DNA of 64,000 nt, from assembly GCA_030490835.1 (NCBI GenBank), contig CM059977.1:15533399-15597398 (forward strand), written 5' to 3'. Below are positions 12,464 through 22,003 of the stretch, piece after piece. Source of the DNA: Annona cherimola. Taxonomy: Eukaryota > Streptophyta > Magnoliopsida > Magnoliales > Annonaceae. The notes beneath the pieces were generated by a model. It ran no database searches. It worked only from the letters and a program-made list of their open reading frames with translations, and had not been told where the DNA came from. The first letter of the stretch is position 1; each line of letters begins with the position of its first letter. The position numbers and the translations under genes were made by a program.

Positions 12464-13605
12464 AACTTGAAATACAACACAAGGGCTCCAGGGAACATGG
12501 AATGCACATTGCGAATCTTAAGCGAGTCAGATCTCCATGGGAGAGTTGCAACATGATATTGATGAGGTGCAAGCTATTCTGTTGACCTAGCTTGTAGCTT
12601 ATTTGTTAGAATTTGTTTTCTTTCTGGACAAAGAATGTAACAAGATTCATGTTTCAAATCAACACTAATTTATTTTGACAAATATTTTATTCAAAGTGTG
12701 ACCGATGATGGAAGTAATTAAACAAAATTTAAAAATATTACAAATTACAAAAAATTTAGTCTTAAATCGCCAAGAATGGCGCAATAGAATCCATGCAGCC
12801 GACCCCACCTAGGTGGGAGATGGCTTATGATGATGATGATGATAATTTTATTCAGAGTGAATATGTGTAATTGCTTAATGTGAGATTTGATATGAATAAT
12901 AAAGCTTTTCTCTGTTCTTCATCAATCGAGTACGGAGGATCCAATCCTACATTCCAATGTCGTCTCTCGTTACTATCTCCATTTCCTAGAAAAGATAATA
13001 ATAATAATTGAGAACAAACAAGCCTTCAATATGCATCATTATGCCATCAAGTATGCCTCTCCCAAATGATTCTTTTCGCAAAGAATCATCAAATCTCCAA
13101 AAGAGGATTTTCCATTTCTCTGTTGAAGCAGTAACGAGTTATCAGCCATTTCTCTCATTGTCCATACTTGATAGATCATTGCTTATGGGCTTTGTAAGAA
13201 CATGTTATAGCATTTGACAGGCAGCTTGTATGGCATCCTTTTATCATGGGAGTGAGCATGGGAAGAACAGCATTTCAAATGAAGTCCTGGACTATTGCGA
13301 GTTTCAAGAATCTTTTTATCACTTCCGGTTAGCAAAATATTGGCCACAAGTTCGATTCAATTTAATTGTTATTTACCTTGTTCAAGGGCTAATTCTCTGG
13401 TCTTTTATCAGAAAGTGCATCAAATGACCCATGGGGATCACATTCATGATAAGTAAACTCTGAAATGGGAGATCGACTCGTGCCTAGCATTTTTTTTCCA
13501 CAGCATGGTGGTCAACATCATTCGACAGTGTGTATAAAAGTATTGGGGATCAGCTGGAGTACCCCCACTCAATTGTTCACAATGACCAAACATATTTTAA
13601 GCAAC
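12464..13605. other. Spacer between two convergent genes
   Basis: It contains the 3' UTRs of the METTL22 gene (+) and the Rab gene (-) and one SINE-type tail near 12770. No further gene was recognised; the ORFs at 13008 and 13230 have no family signature. Confidence 0.5.
12765..12846 (+). repeat. SINE 3' tail (Angio-domain type)
   Basis: The stretch AATCCATGCAGCCGACCCCA, then CCTAGGTGGGAGATGGCTTA and a (TGA)n end resembles the conserved 3' domain with simple-repeat tail shared by many angiosperm SINEs. No tRNA-like head is visible upstream, so it is a 5'-truncated copy. Confidence 0.55.
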
Positions 13606-16600
13606 TTATGATGAACAACAAAATATTCTTCGACCTTCTTGGCTACCATTTTGAAGATTGATTCCACTAGGGTGTGTACGGCAAGCTCTTGCTAGCTTCT
13701 TTGCTGCAAGGAAGAATCCAAACATGCCCAAATGTAATTAGTGAGTGTTAAGAGTTTGCAAATTATTTGATATAAATAATTTGTGTTTGCAAATTATCCG
13801 AGGAAATAATAAATTACTTGCCTATCTCATAGAATAGCTCATTAACATTTTGAGCTGTTTTCGCAGATGTTTCAATAAAAAGTAACCCATTTTCTTGAGC
13901 ATATTGCTCACCTTCCTGCAAGCATTAATGTGGGAACAAAATGGAAGATGTCACTAAGTGAAACAAAGCAAACTACTACGAGTTAAAGAAAGTATCCTTC
14001 ATGAAACATCACGCTCAAGAACAGATTGTTTTAGATGTGAAAATGTTGATATTCTACTGATAAAAAAATTTCATTTACAGGTTATCTTTACACTCAAATA
14101 TTAAAATGACTTAGGCATAAACTGAGGAGAAAGCAAGCTTACTGAAACTGGAAATGTTTAACTAAAAAAGTGCATAGATCTGACTTTACAAAGTCTGACC
14201 GTCATTGTCCCTGTTTACCCACGCATACGTTTCTTGTCATTAGTAGCTAGTTTGGGGTTATTATTGTTTCTGCACCAACCTTATGCTGTCATACTCAGCA
14301 ACATAATTGAACTTCCTTCACCATCAATGCATCATAACAGTAAATATAGTGGGCGGGCTGCTTTTGCCAAAGGTTCAGATTGGTTTTACAGGTTGATGAA
14401 ATGAATTGCATTGTAATTTGTATATTAGAAATGTTGGCAGAAGTACTGTAGAATCTATTTATTCATTTCGAATGTTCTGACATCTCTAGTCTATTATGGA
14501 ACAACAGTTTTCACTTTTAAGTCATTCTCTTTTATCTGTGTTCTTGCTGAATACTGGAAACAACAAAGTCATACCTTATTATCCACTTTTCTCTTCTCTT
14601 CCAAATCAGCCTTGTTGGCAACTAACATCATCACCAAACTTGGATTTCCTGTAAAAGCAAAAAATTAGTGGTACACCTTTCCCATGTTGTGAGACAAAAA
14701 ATGCATTTCCAATTGTAAGATGCATTTGTAGCTTACAATTTTTGTTGTCTCATGAAAACAACAGAAAAGGACTAAATAACACCCTTTTCCCAAATGCATT
14801 GCTAATGAACACATGCGACTTTGGTGCGAAGGAATCATTAACACTGAAGACAATCAGGCGATGTTTGCTGCAATTGTATGGAGGACCACATTGAATCTAA
14901 GAACCGTATACAGCTCGAACTGAACAAATACCTATGTGCTGCTCCCATTATACTACTTATATCAACAAGGTTTAACGAATATCTGGTGTAGTTGAAAAGA
15001 AATGCAATAAGCCACTGCCTCCATGTCAGTGTTTGGGTAATTTTTTTGATCATTCCATCTTTACACTATCTCTTGATGTACTACTTATATCAACGAGGTT
15101 TAAAGAATATCTGGTGTAGTTGAAAAGAAATGCAATAAGCCACTGCCTCCATGTCAGTGTTTGGGTAATTTTTTTGATCATTCCATCTTTACACTATCTC
15201 TTGATCTTTTATGTCTCTCATAGCTCAATCATGCCAAAGTAATTTTTCCATTTTTTCTTAACTATTTACAACCAACTCTATCAACAGTAGACAATCACTA
15301 CTGACAATGGGAGACAAATGCTACCCAACAGGGTTCGAACCCCAGACTTTTGGCATGTAGACCAGCAACATGAACCAACTGGTCTAAGCCCCTGGTCATA
15401 GTGTTTGGGTAGTTATTCCATACTTCTGCAGAAACCAGACCTGCCAATAGTGTACTGAAATCTCCTGTGTTTGTGAGGTGGAACTAATTGTAAAATTTTC
15501 TCTCCAAAAATCGGCAGGTATTTATCAAATGGTCCAAAAGATCAAATAGGGGGGCAGTTTGGCATTCTGACATTTTTTTTTTCTTTTGTTTACCCAAGAG
15601 TCATTGCTTCATAAAGAAATCCACCTGACTAGAAAGAATAAGATGGATATTTCCTTGTGGGCATTGAAATCCAACTGATTGATGTTTGTTAATCAACACG
15701 AGATGCTAAATTGTAAAGTGCAGTTCTTAATTAAAAAGAATAATGTGGCTGTCTAAAATACATGATTACACATAAAACACATTCGAGTACCTTGTCTTTG
15801 GAGCTCCTGAACCCATTTCTGAGCTCGAATAAAGGAATCCTGAGGAACAAATGTCTCAATCATTGTTCACAATGATTACTCCTAAGATGAGGCATGCATC
15901 AACAATTTGAAATAAATGAAGACAAATATTGTCACAAAACAAAAAATATGCAACTGTATCTTGTGTTTAGATTGCACCTGGGTCCTGCACATGCATGTTC
16001 AGGTCATGCACGAATGGAAAAACAAACAAACAACAACATATCCATCATCCAATAGACAAATGTAGTAAGAAAATCAAATCAAAATAAAAGAAAGGCGAAT
16101 TTTTGGGTTACACGAACACTCCACTGTCAGAGTTTCTCCTGGTTCTAAAAGTGGGACAGGTTTGGATTCAGGCAATAGAGAAAAAGGAGAAGAAATGCTT
16201 GTGTTGATGGTGTTAATGTTCTCCTATTGTAACCATTTGAACATAGAAAGCCATTTTACTGTTTGCCCCTCTTAGTCAGTGCACTTAGATGCAAAACTAA
16301 ATGGACAAAACAATAATCCACTGCACACCCAATAAAAGTATCGTCTCCTGGCCTCATCAGTCGCCTTGATAGATATGTTCTTATGGGTACTGAAATGGTC
16401 CAGCTTGAAAATCCAACAAGAGATAGGTAAAGGTACGACAAGAGACAAACAATTCCATAGGTCAATGAAGAGAGCGAGAACATGGACATGCTAAAGAAAT
16501 GGCAAGATTTCAAGGCCACAATATGCAATAAGAAATCCTAACAGTTCTCCAAGGCTATCCAGCTTATAAAACATTCCATGTTTGCTTCATTTTGATTTAT

Positions 16601-17492
16601 CTGGGTAAAACATAGATGTTCCCGAGGGCATAGACAATCAGATAATGAGCAAATCCTTTTTGTAGAATGAATATAAAATCATATGTTGCTGAGAAGAATG
16701 TGGGGGTACTTACCGTGCTTGTGATGTCATAGACAACCACAGCTGCCGCTGCCCCTCGATAATACATGGGTGCTAGACTATGATACCGTTCCTGTCCGGC
16801 TGTATCCCATATGTCAAATTTTACAGTTGCTTCATTCAGTGATAGTATTTGGGAGAAAAAAGCAGCTCCTATTGTTGATTCCTAATACTTAACCGATGTC
16901 AGATGCCTTTCTTTGAAAGCCAAATGCAGCTAAAAGAAGAGCAGAGAACATGCAAAGAAACGGAACCTGGTAATCATAGAACTGCCCTTTGACAAATCTC
17001 AATACTAAGCTAGTTTTCCCAGTTCCCATGTCCCCAAGAAGTACCTAGAAAGAGCAATAACATGTCAACATCAGATTTACAATGTTCAACAACTACTGAT
17101 GTAGTAGTAACAATTCCTTCAATTAAAAAGAAGAAAAAGAAGAAACAAAAAATAGACTAATAAGAGGCACAAGTCGAATATCAGAGCCAGAGATCCCCAC
17201 AAATGTCTTCTTGAAAGTGCCGAAAATCATTCTCAATTGATAATCATCATCCACTTTTACTATTGATACTGGTTTGCCCAAATTGATCGTGTGGCTCATC
17301 ATCATTCATAGCCATGGAAGCCAAACAAGCATGTCTATTTTCTACTGTAGTAACAGTGGAAGGCGACAAATGGGTGTAGGGAAGAAGAAACCGGAGATGG
17401 ACAAATCGTAGCGACAACATCATTGACGAGAACTGGGAAAACATACCCACCAGCTTGGCCTGTATATTCTTGCTGTTTCCAGCGCTCGCCAT
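13606..17492 (-). CDS. RABF2: Rab5-type small GTPase (RABF2/RHN1-like)
   Basis: A small GTPase of endosomal and vacuolar trafficking. Seven exons, listed in coding order: 17492-17451, 17044-16967, 16881-16714, 15839-15791, 14648-14575, 13915-13822, 13703-13606, giving 200 aa, the usual Rab length. All G motifs are present: P-loop GDMGTGKT (18-25), switch-[15 protein letters not shown] (66-71), NKAD (124-127), ETSAK (152-156). The C-terminus CCSS provides two prenylatable cysteines. The [17 protein letters not shown] stretch resembles Nicotiana RHN1 rather than RHA1/ARA7, which have VGAGKSS there. The last intron uses a GC donor. The fourth intron contains a 128-bp tandem duplication and a SINE. 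It is divergent from the dehydrogenase gene at 19364. Confidence 0.92.
13704..13821 (-). other. GC-AG intron in the Rab gene
   Basis: The reading frame requires splicing between GAGATAG and CAAAGAAGCT on the minus strand. The only donor that keeps the Rab frame (…YEI-AKK…) is G|GCAAGTAA, a GC donor with otherwise perfect U1 complementarity. The acceptor is CTTGCAG. Reading through would give an immediate stop after Gly-Lys. Confidence 0.8.
14951..15206. repeat. 128-bp tandem duplication in a Rab intron
   Basis: Two head-to-tail copies, 14951-15078 and 15079-15206, differ at only a few positions (AACAAGGTTTAACG versus AACGAGGTTTAAAG). They lie in the intron between the exons at 15791-15839 and 14575-14648. 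The low divergence suggests a recent local duplication. Confidence 0.85.
15240..15410 (-). mobile_element. tRNA-derived SINE in a Rab intron (minus strand)
   Basis: On the minus strand, a box A-like stretch (GCTTAGACCAGTTGGTTC, about 15374-15391) is followed about 35 nt later by a near-perfect box B (GGGTTCGAACCCTG, about 15329-15342). Beyond it comes non-tRNA sequence ending in T/A-rich DNA near 15245. The same DNA strand is used by the host gene, so the SINE lies in sense orientation. Confidence 0.6.
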
Positions 17493-18372
17493 CCGATCAG
17501 CCCACTATCGTCGCCTTCTCTACGTAATCACAACAGAATCAATAGGCAGAGGAGCAGCAGCAGAAGAAGAGGAGATGATGTCGATGAGGACAGAGGAAGA
17601 GATTCATGGGAGGGGGAGAGACAGTGGCCGATGTTTTGATAGAACGTGGGAACAGAAAATGGGGGTTGGATTATTGGATGGAGAGCACAGGGCAGGAAAG
17701 AATGAGGTTAGGCTTTGTTTGGGAAGACTATAGGAAGACTGGTTGGTTTTGTAGAGAGCTTTGACCGGTAGGTTTCTCTTCTTGAACGGTTGTATGCCTC
17801 GTTGCATGTGCTGACATGAGAAACTCTGTTTTTCTCCTAAGAGCATGCATCATCTACTTTCGTTGACATCTGTGATCAGTGATGTAAAGGTGAAGGCTTC
17901 CGCTTCTCCCCCTGCCAACCCGAACCAGCGAAGGAATCCATGCCATTGCCATGCACCTCTTCTGTCATTTTTCCAAATCGTTAGGCATGGTAAATTTGCA
18001 ATTATCTGAACGTAAATATGTGTTTTTGTTTGTTAAATTATATTTATATTATTATTTTACTAATCCTATCACCTTTTGTCCAACTGACATTATAATAGTG
18101 TGTATGAAGGTAAACTGGTAAATAACCTTATGTTTCAATCCAAATAATCAATATATTAGTATAAAATAATTTTAGCAATATTATAAATAGGGAACATATG
18201 AATTTAAAAAAATACAATGATATATTAGTTAAAACTCAGGAAATGTTTGGTACTGTAAGAATGAAATAATACTCTATTATTTTATTTTTCATTTTTATGC
18301 TTATATTTTAATCATTTCATAAAATAATCTATTTACTTTTATTTTATTCTCACTTTATCTCCCATTATATTT
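17493..18372. promoter_or_regulatory. Upstream region of the Rab gene
   Basis: About 400 bp directly upstream of the Rab start (minus strand) is richer in GC and purine/pyrimidine blocks and is the likely promoter and 5' UTR. I saw no clear TATA box. The ORFs in it have no family signature. From 18000 on the DNA is AT-rich. Confidence 0.35.
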
Positions 18373-18567
18373 AAGGTATATTTGGAACTGATAAAACTTT
18401 TAATGAAAAATTTTTAAAGTAAAAGTTTTTGAGATAAAGAGAAAATGATGTGAAAGAATATGGGTAATGATAAGGAATAGTAAAGAAATGATTAAAAAAT
18501 AAGATAGTTATGAATTCTGAATGGTTTTAATTTAAGAAATTTTTAAGATAAATAAACACACTCTTAG
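18373..18567. mobile_element. Tourist-like MITE, short or decayed copy
   Basis: GGTATATTTGGAACTGATAA at the left and AAATAAACACACTCTTA at the right are inverted versions of each other, with AAAACTTTTAATGAAAAATT inside as in the better-preserved Tourist-like copies. It lies between the divergent Rab and dehydrogenase genes. Confidence 0.45.
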
Positions 18568-19363
18568 AAATAAAATGGATGTGATAAAAATAAAGTGAAA
18601 ATAAATTGGATAACTGCATTGAAAGATATGAAAAAAATGATTAGGAAGATATGAGAAATTGTTGAAATATAAAAATAAAAATAGAAAAAATAGATTCACA
18701 TTTTTCTTTTTTTCATTCTTCCCTACACAAATGTACCCTTATTCCAGCCTCCTAAATAAATACATATTCAATCAAAAAATTAAAGTACTTAACAAATATT
18801 TTTATGATTAATATAATTACAGATCTAAAAATAACTAATAAGTAAACAAGACTAATCAGACTGGTGACGGTAAATCCGACTTTTGATACCAGCGAGTTGA
18901 TTTCATAAAGTTGATTGATCTTAAATGCTTAATAATCGATTATATTACGTCATCGGCAACGTGTACACTATGTCTATAACTCTTAATTCAATAATTTAAT
19001 AGAAGATTAAGTCATAAGTCACTAGTCACAATACTGGCCAAACTGTAATATTTGAAAAAATTATGGCAACTTTGTAAATACAACAGGAATACTGATAGAA
19101 GTGCGATTTTGGCCAAATTTTGGGGATAAAATTGTAAATACCCCTTCCGGGCCGGGCGCCTGGACCCAGAACGAACCCTCTGCTACCATTTCGCACCATC
19201 CGAGTGAAGCACGGATGTTGGAAAGATGCAGCCAGTGTGCATTGAGCCGGTGTATCAACTAATCGCTCGGCTGAGTAACAGCTGCAAATGACGAGTCGAC
19301 GACGTCAGTCCGAAAACTCCAAACCCATCGTCATCGTCTTACTTCTGATTATTCCAGCCATTG
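18568..19363. other. Spacer and upstream region of the dehydrogenase
   Basis: AT-rich to about 19000, then GC content rises toward the dehydrogenase start. No TATA box could be chosen with confidence and no further gene is seen. Confidence 0.4.
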
Positions 19364-20377
19364 ATGTCCTCTCGACTTGCAACCTTCGTCCGCCGCAACC
19401 ACCACCTCAGCAGGCTGATCCACTCTCATCGCGCCATGGCCACCGCCCAAAAGCAATCAGAGCCGTCCATCGCACCGGCCCACACAAAGCTAGGCTGGAT
19501 CGGAACCGGCGTCATGGGCCGCTCCATGTGCTCTCATCTCATCTCCGCCGGCTACTCACTCACCGTCTTCAACCGCACCCCGTCCAAGGCTCAGGTCCTT
19601 GTCCAGATGGGAGCCCGACTCGTCGATTCGCCCCTCGCCGTGGCCGCCGCCAGCGACGTCGTCTTTACAATCGTCGGCTACCCCTCTGACGTCCGCAGCG
19701 TCATTCTCGGACCATCCGGCGTCCTGGACGGCCTCCGGCCAGGAGGCGTCGTCGTCGACATGACAACTAGCGAGCCCTCCCTCGCTGTCACCATTTCCGA
19801 GGCCGCGACTTCTAAGGGCCGCGTGTCGATCGACGCTCCGGTATCGGGCGGCGACCGGGGCGCTCGGAACGGCACCCTGGCGATCTTCGCTGGCGGGGAC
19901 GAAGGGGAGGTCCGGCGACTGGCGCCGCTGTTCCAGTGCATGGGGAAGGTGAATTACATGGGCGGGCCTGGGCTGGGGCAGTATGCGAAGCTTGCGAACC
20001 AAATCACGATCGCTTCGACGATGGTCGGCCTCGTGGAGGGGATGATTTACGCGCACAAAGCGGGGCTGGATGTGGGGCTGTATCTGGAGGCGATCTCGAC
20101 TGGGGCGGCGGGTTCGAAGTCGCTGGATCTGTACGGGAGTAGAATCCTGAAGAGGGATTTTGAGGCCGGGTTCTTCGTGAATCATTTCGTGAAGGACCTC
20201 GGCATCTGTTTGATGGAATGCCAGCGGATGGGCGTGTCGCTCCCTGGCCTGGCACTGGCGCATCAGCTGTATGTGGCTCTCAAGGCGCACGGTGAAGGGG
20301 ATCTAGGCACCCAAGCGTTGATTCTGACTCTCGAGCGACTCAATAACACTCGGCTGAAACCCGGAACGGATCCATAA
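19364..20377 (+). CDS. Beta-hydroxyacid dehydrogenase (3-HIBADH-like / glyoxylate reductase family), intronless
   Basis: An NAD(P)-dependent oxidoreductase that reduces or oxidises short hydroxy acids. One uninterrupted frame gives 337 aa. An Arg/His/Ser-rich, acid-poor N-terminus (about 1-30) suggests an organellar transit peptide; a second ATG at 19436 would drop it. Motifs: dinucleotide site GWIGTGVMG (44-52), FNRTPSK after the second strand (Asn-Arg favours NADPH), substrate signature DAPVSGGDRGARNGTL (157-172), catalytic Lys209 in GPGLGQYAKLANQ, and KDLG near the C-terminus. Arabidopsis 3-hydroxyisobutyrate dehydrogenase-like 1 is also intronless and is the closest type I recall. The gene is markedly GC-rich in an AT-rich region. 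The substrate cannot be told from sequence. Confidence 0.92.
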   Translation: MSSRLATFVRRNHHLSRLIHSHRAMATAQKQSEPSIAPAHTKLGWIGTGVMGRSMCSHLISAGYSLTVFNRTPSKAQVLVQMGARLVDSPLAVAAASDVVFTIVGYPSDVRSVILGPSGVLDGLRPGGVVVDMTTSEPSLAVTISEAATSKGRVSIDAPVSGGDRGARNGTLAIFAGGDEGEVRRLAPLFQCMGKVNYMGGPGLGQYAKLANQITIASTMVGLVEGMIYAHKAGLDVGLYLEAISTGAAGSKSLDLYGSRILKRDFEAGFFVNHFVKDLGICLMECQRMGVSLPGLALAHQLYVALKAHGEGDLGTQALILTLERLNNTRLKPGTDP

Positions 20378-22003
20378 TCATGGTCCGGCTTGGCTTGGTG
20401 GGGTGCCACATGCGCTGATGTTACCCAATGGAATTGAAGTTTGGAACGAACGATGATCAAACTGGCAGGAATCAGCATGCTGCGAGTGTCCCGAATACTC
20501 AGCCCCTTAGAACATCTCTGTGATGGCTGCTTTGTCATTACTCTTGTTATGGTTGTCCAATGCGCCTTTGGATGAATTGTTGAATTCAATCCCAATGACC
20601 AGTCTAATGGTTTGGGAGTTTGGACAAATGAATTTGGCATCCTCCATCTATCTTGCCTACAGTAATTTCTCTTGGGCCGTATGAAAGTTGATAAGCAAAC
20701 CTATGCTTCTGCATGAGGATGTGCATTTGGATGAATTGTTGAATCTAATCCCTATTATTAGTCCCTAGATGTGGGATTTTGCAATTTTCAAGCTCATAAT
20801 CGTTGGATGTATGATCATCTTGAACACGAGGAATTTAGCGCTCTCTAGGCTATCATGACCCAACTGTAATCTGTGTTCTATTGTTCGTATTGGATGCTTG
20901 CAATTCCTGCTTAGACTTTTGCAATAAATCCTAGAAGTTATCGTCGGATTAGCCTATCAAACGGCTAGAGTTACCGACTTAACTTTTTTATGCAAAGATC
21001 GGGATAACCACTTGCACAAAACCACCAGGAGGAAAGAGGGTGCAACGAGGACAGCTAGAGGGTGGGGAGGAGAAGGAGCAGAGCAGAGTGTGTGTGGCGT
21101 GCCAGTAAGGTGTGGAGAGGGAGGAAGAGTGGAAAAGCAGCAGCATAGGTTGCCTTTTCTGGCCAAATTCAAGCATGTCTCAATTCCTTGGTAATGCACT
21201 AATGCTGAATCCCAGAAACTTCTTTTAATCCTTCTGTAAGGGCTTGCATATCGCTTTACAATTCAAATATTCCTTGCTCGTCCTCTGTCGGGGCCCTGAA
21301 ATGGCTTGTATGCAAACAGAAGCGTAACTGTGCGACTAACCATGGTGGAGGCCGACTCATTCGAGTAATCGAACACGCCTAATCAACCTATCAAATAGAG
21401 GGTTGAGATGGACAGGCGAGTAATTAAATGGGTTGGATTGTAGAAGCTGGGACATGGTCGGACAAAAGGGGAAGAAGAACCTCTAAGAAGGGAGCAGATC
21501 AATCAAAAATTCATTTTTACCTTGGTTGTTCGATTAAAGTTTCCTCGGAGGAATTGGCGAATAGCCATTGTCCCTGGAAAAGAGACTTTAGAGGGTAGTG
21601 ACTCCTGTATTTGAACATATCTAACATATTTGGGATTCAGTCTAATGAATCTTATCATTAACCACTTAATTTTGAATGATGTAGAAGATTCATGGATGTA
21701 TCTCTTGCAATCAAACTGAAATTGGATCATCTTGTCAGCCCCCGGCGTATGGCTATTGGCTGGTAGCGTTTCCTTGGAACAGTGCAGTGGCGGTGTGACA
21801 CCCTATTCTAGTACGCAGCTCAGCCAAGCTCTATTTTCCGCGGTCTTTTATTGGTGATAAATGGGCCAGCCCACTTGAAGCCCATCTATCCCGCACGTGT
21901 CACATGCGCCAGTCATGTCTGCTCCTCTGCGCGTTTGCTAGCGAGAGGACCTTTCTCATAAAATGATAGTATAGTCTGCGAGGAAGAGAGACGAATCACA
22001 CGC
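20378..22003. other. Spacer between dehydrogenase and hydrolase genes
   Basis: It holds the dehydrogenase 3' UTR and, near 21850-22003, the probable promoter and leader of the hydrolase gene (CACGTG-like CGCACGTGTCACATG at about 21892). The sequence is of mixed composition with no convincing extra gene and no repeat family that I could name. Confidence 0.45.

Noticed and set aside
19556..20290. A 244-codon minus-strand frame opposite the dehydrogenase gene, plus smaller antisense frames
   Set aside because: The gene is GC-rich, which leaves long stop-free stretches on the other strand. The translation is His/Arg/Asp-rich with no family signature, while the plus frame has all dehydrogenase motifs.
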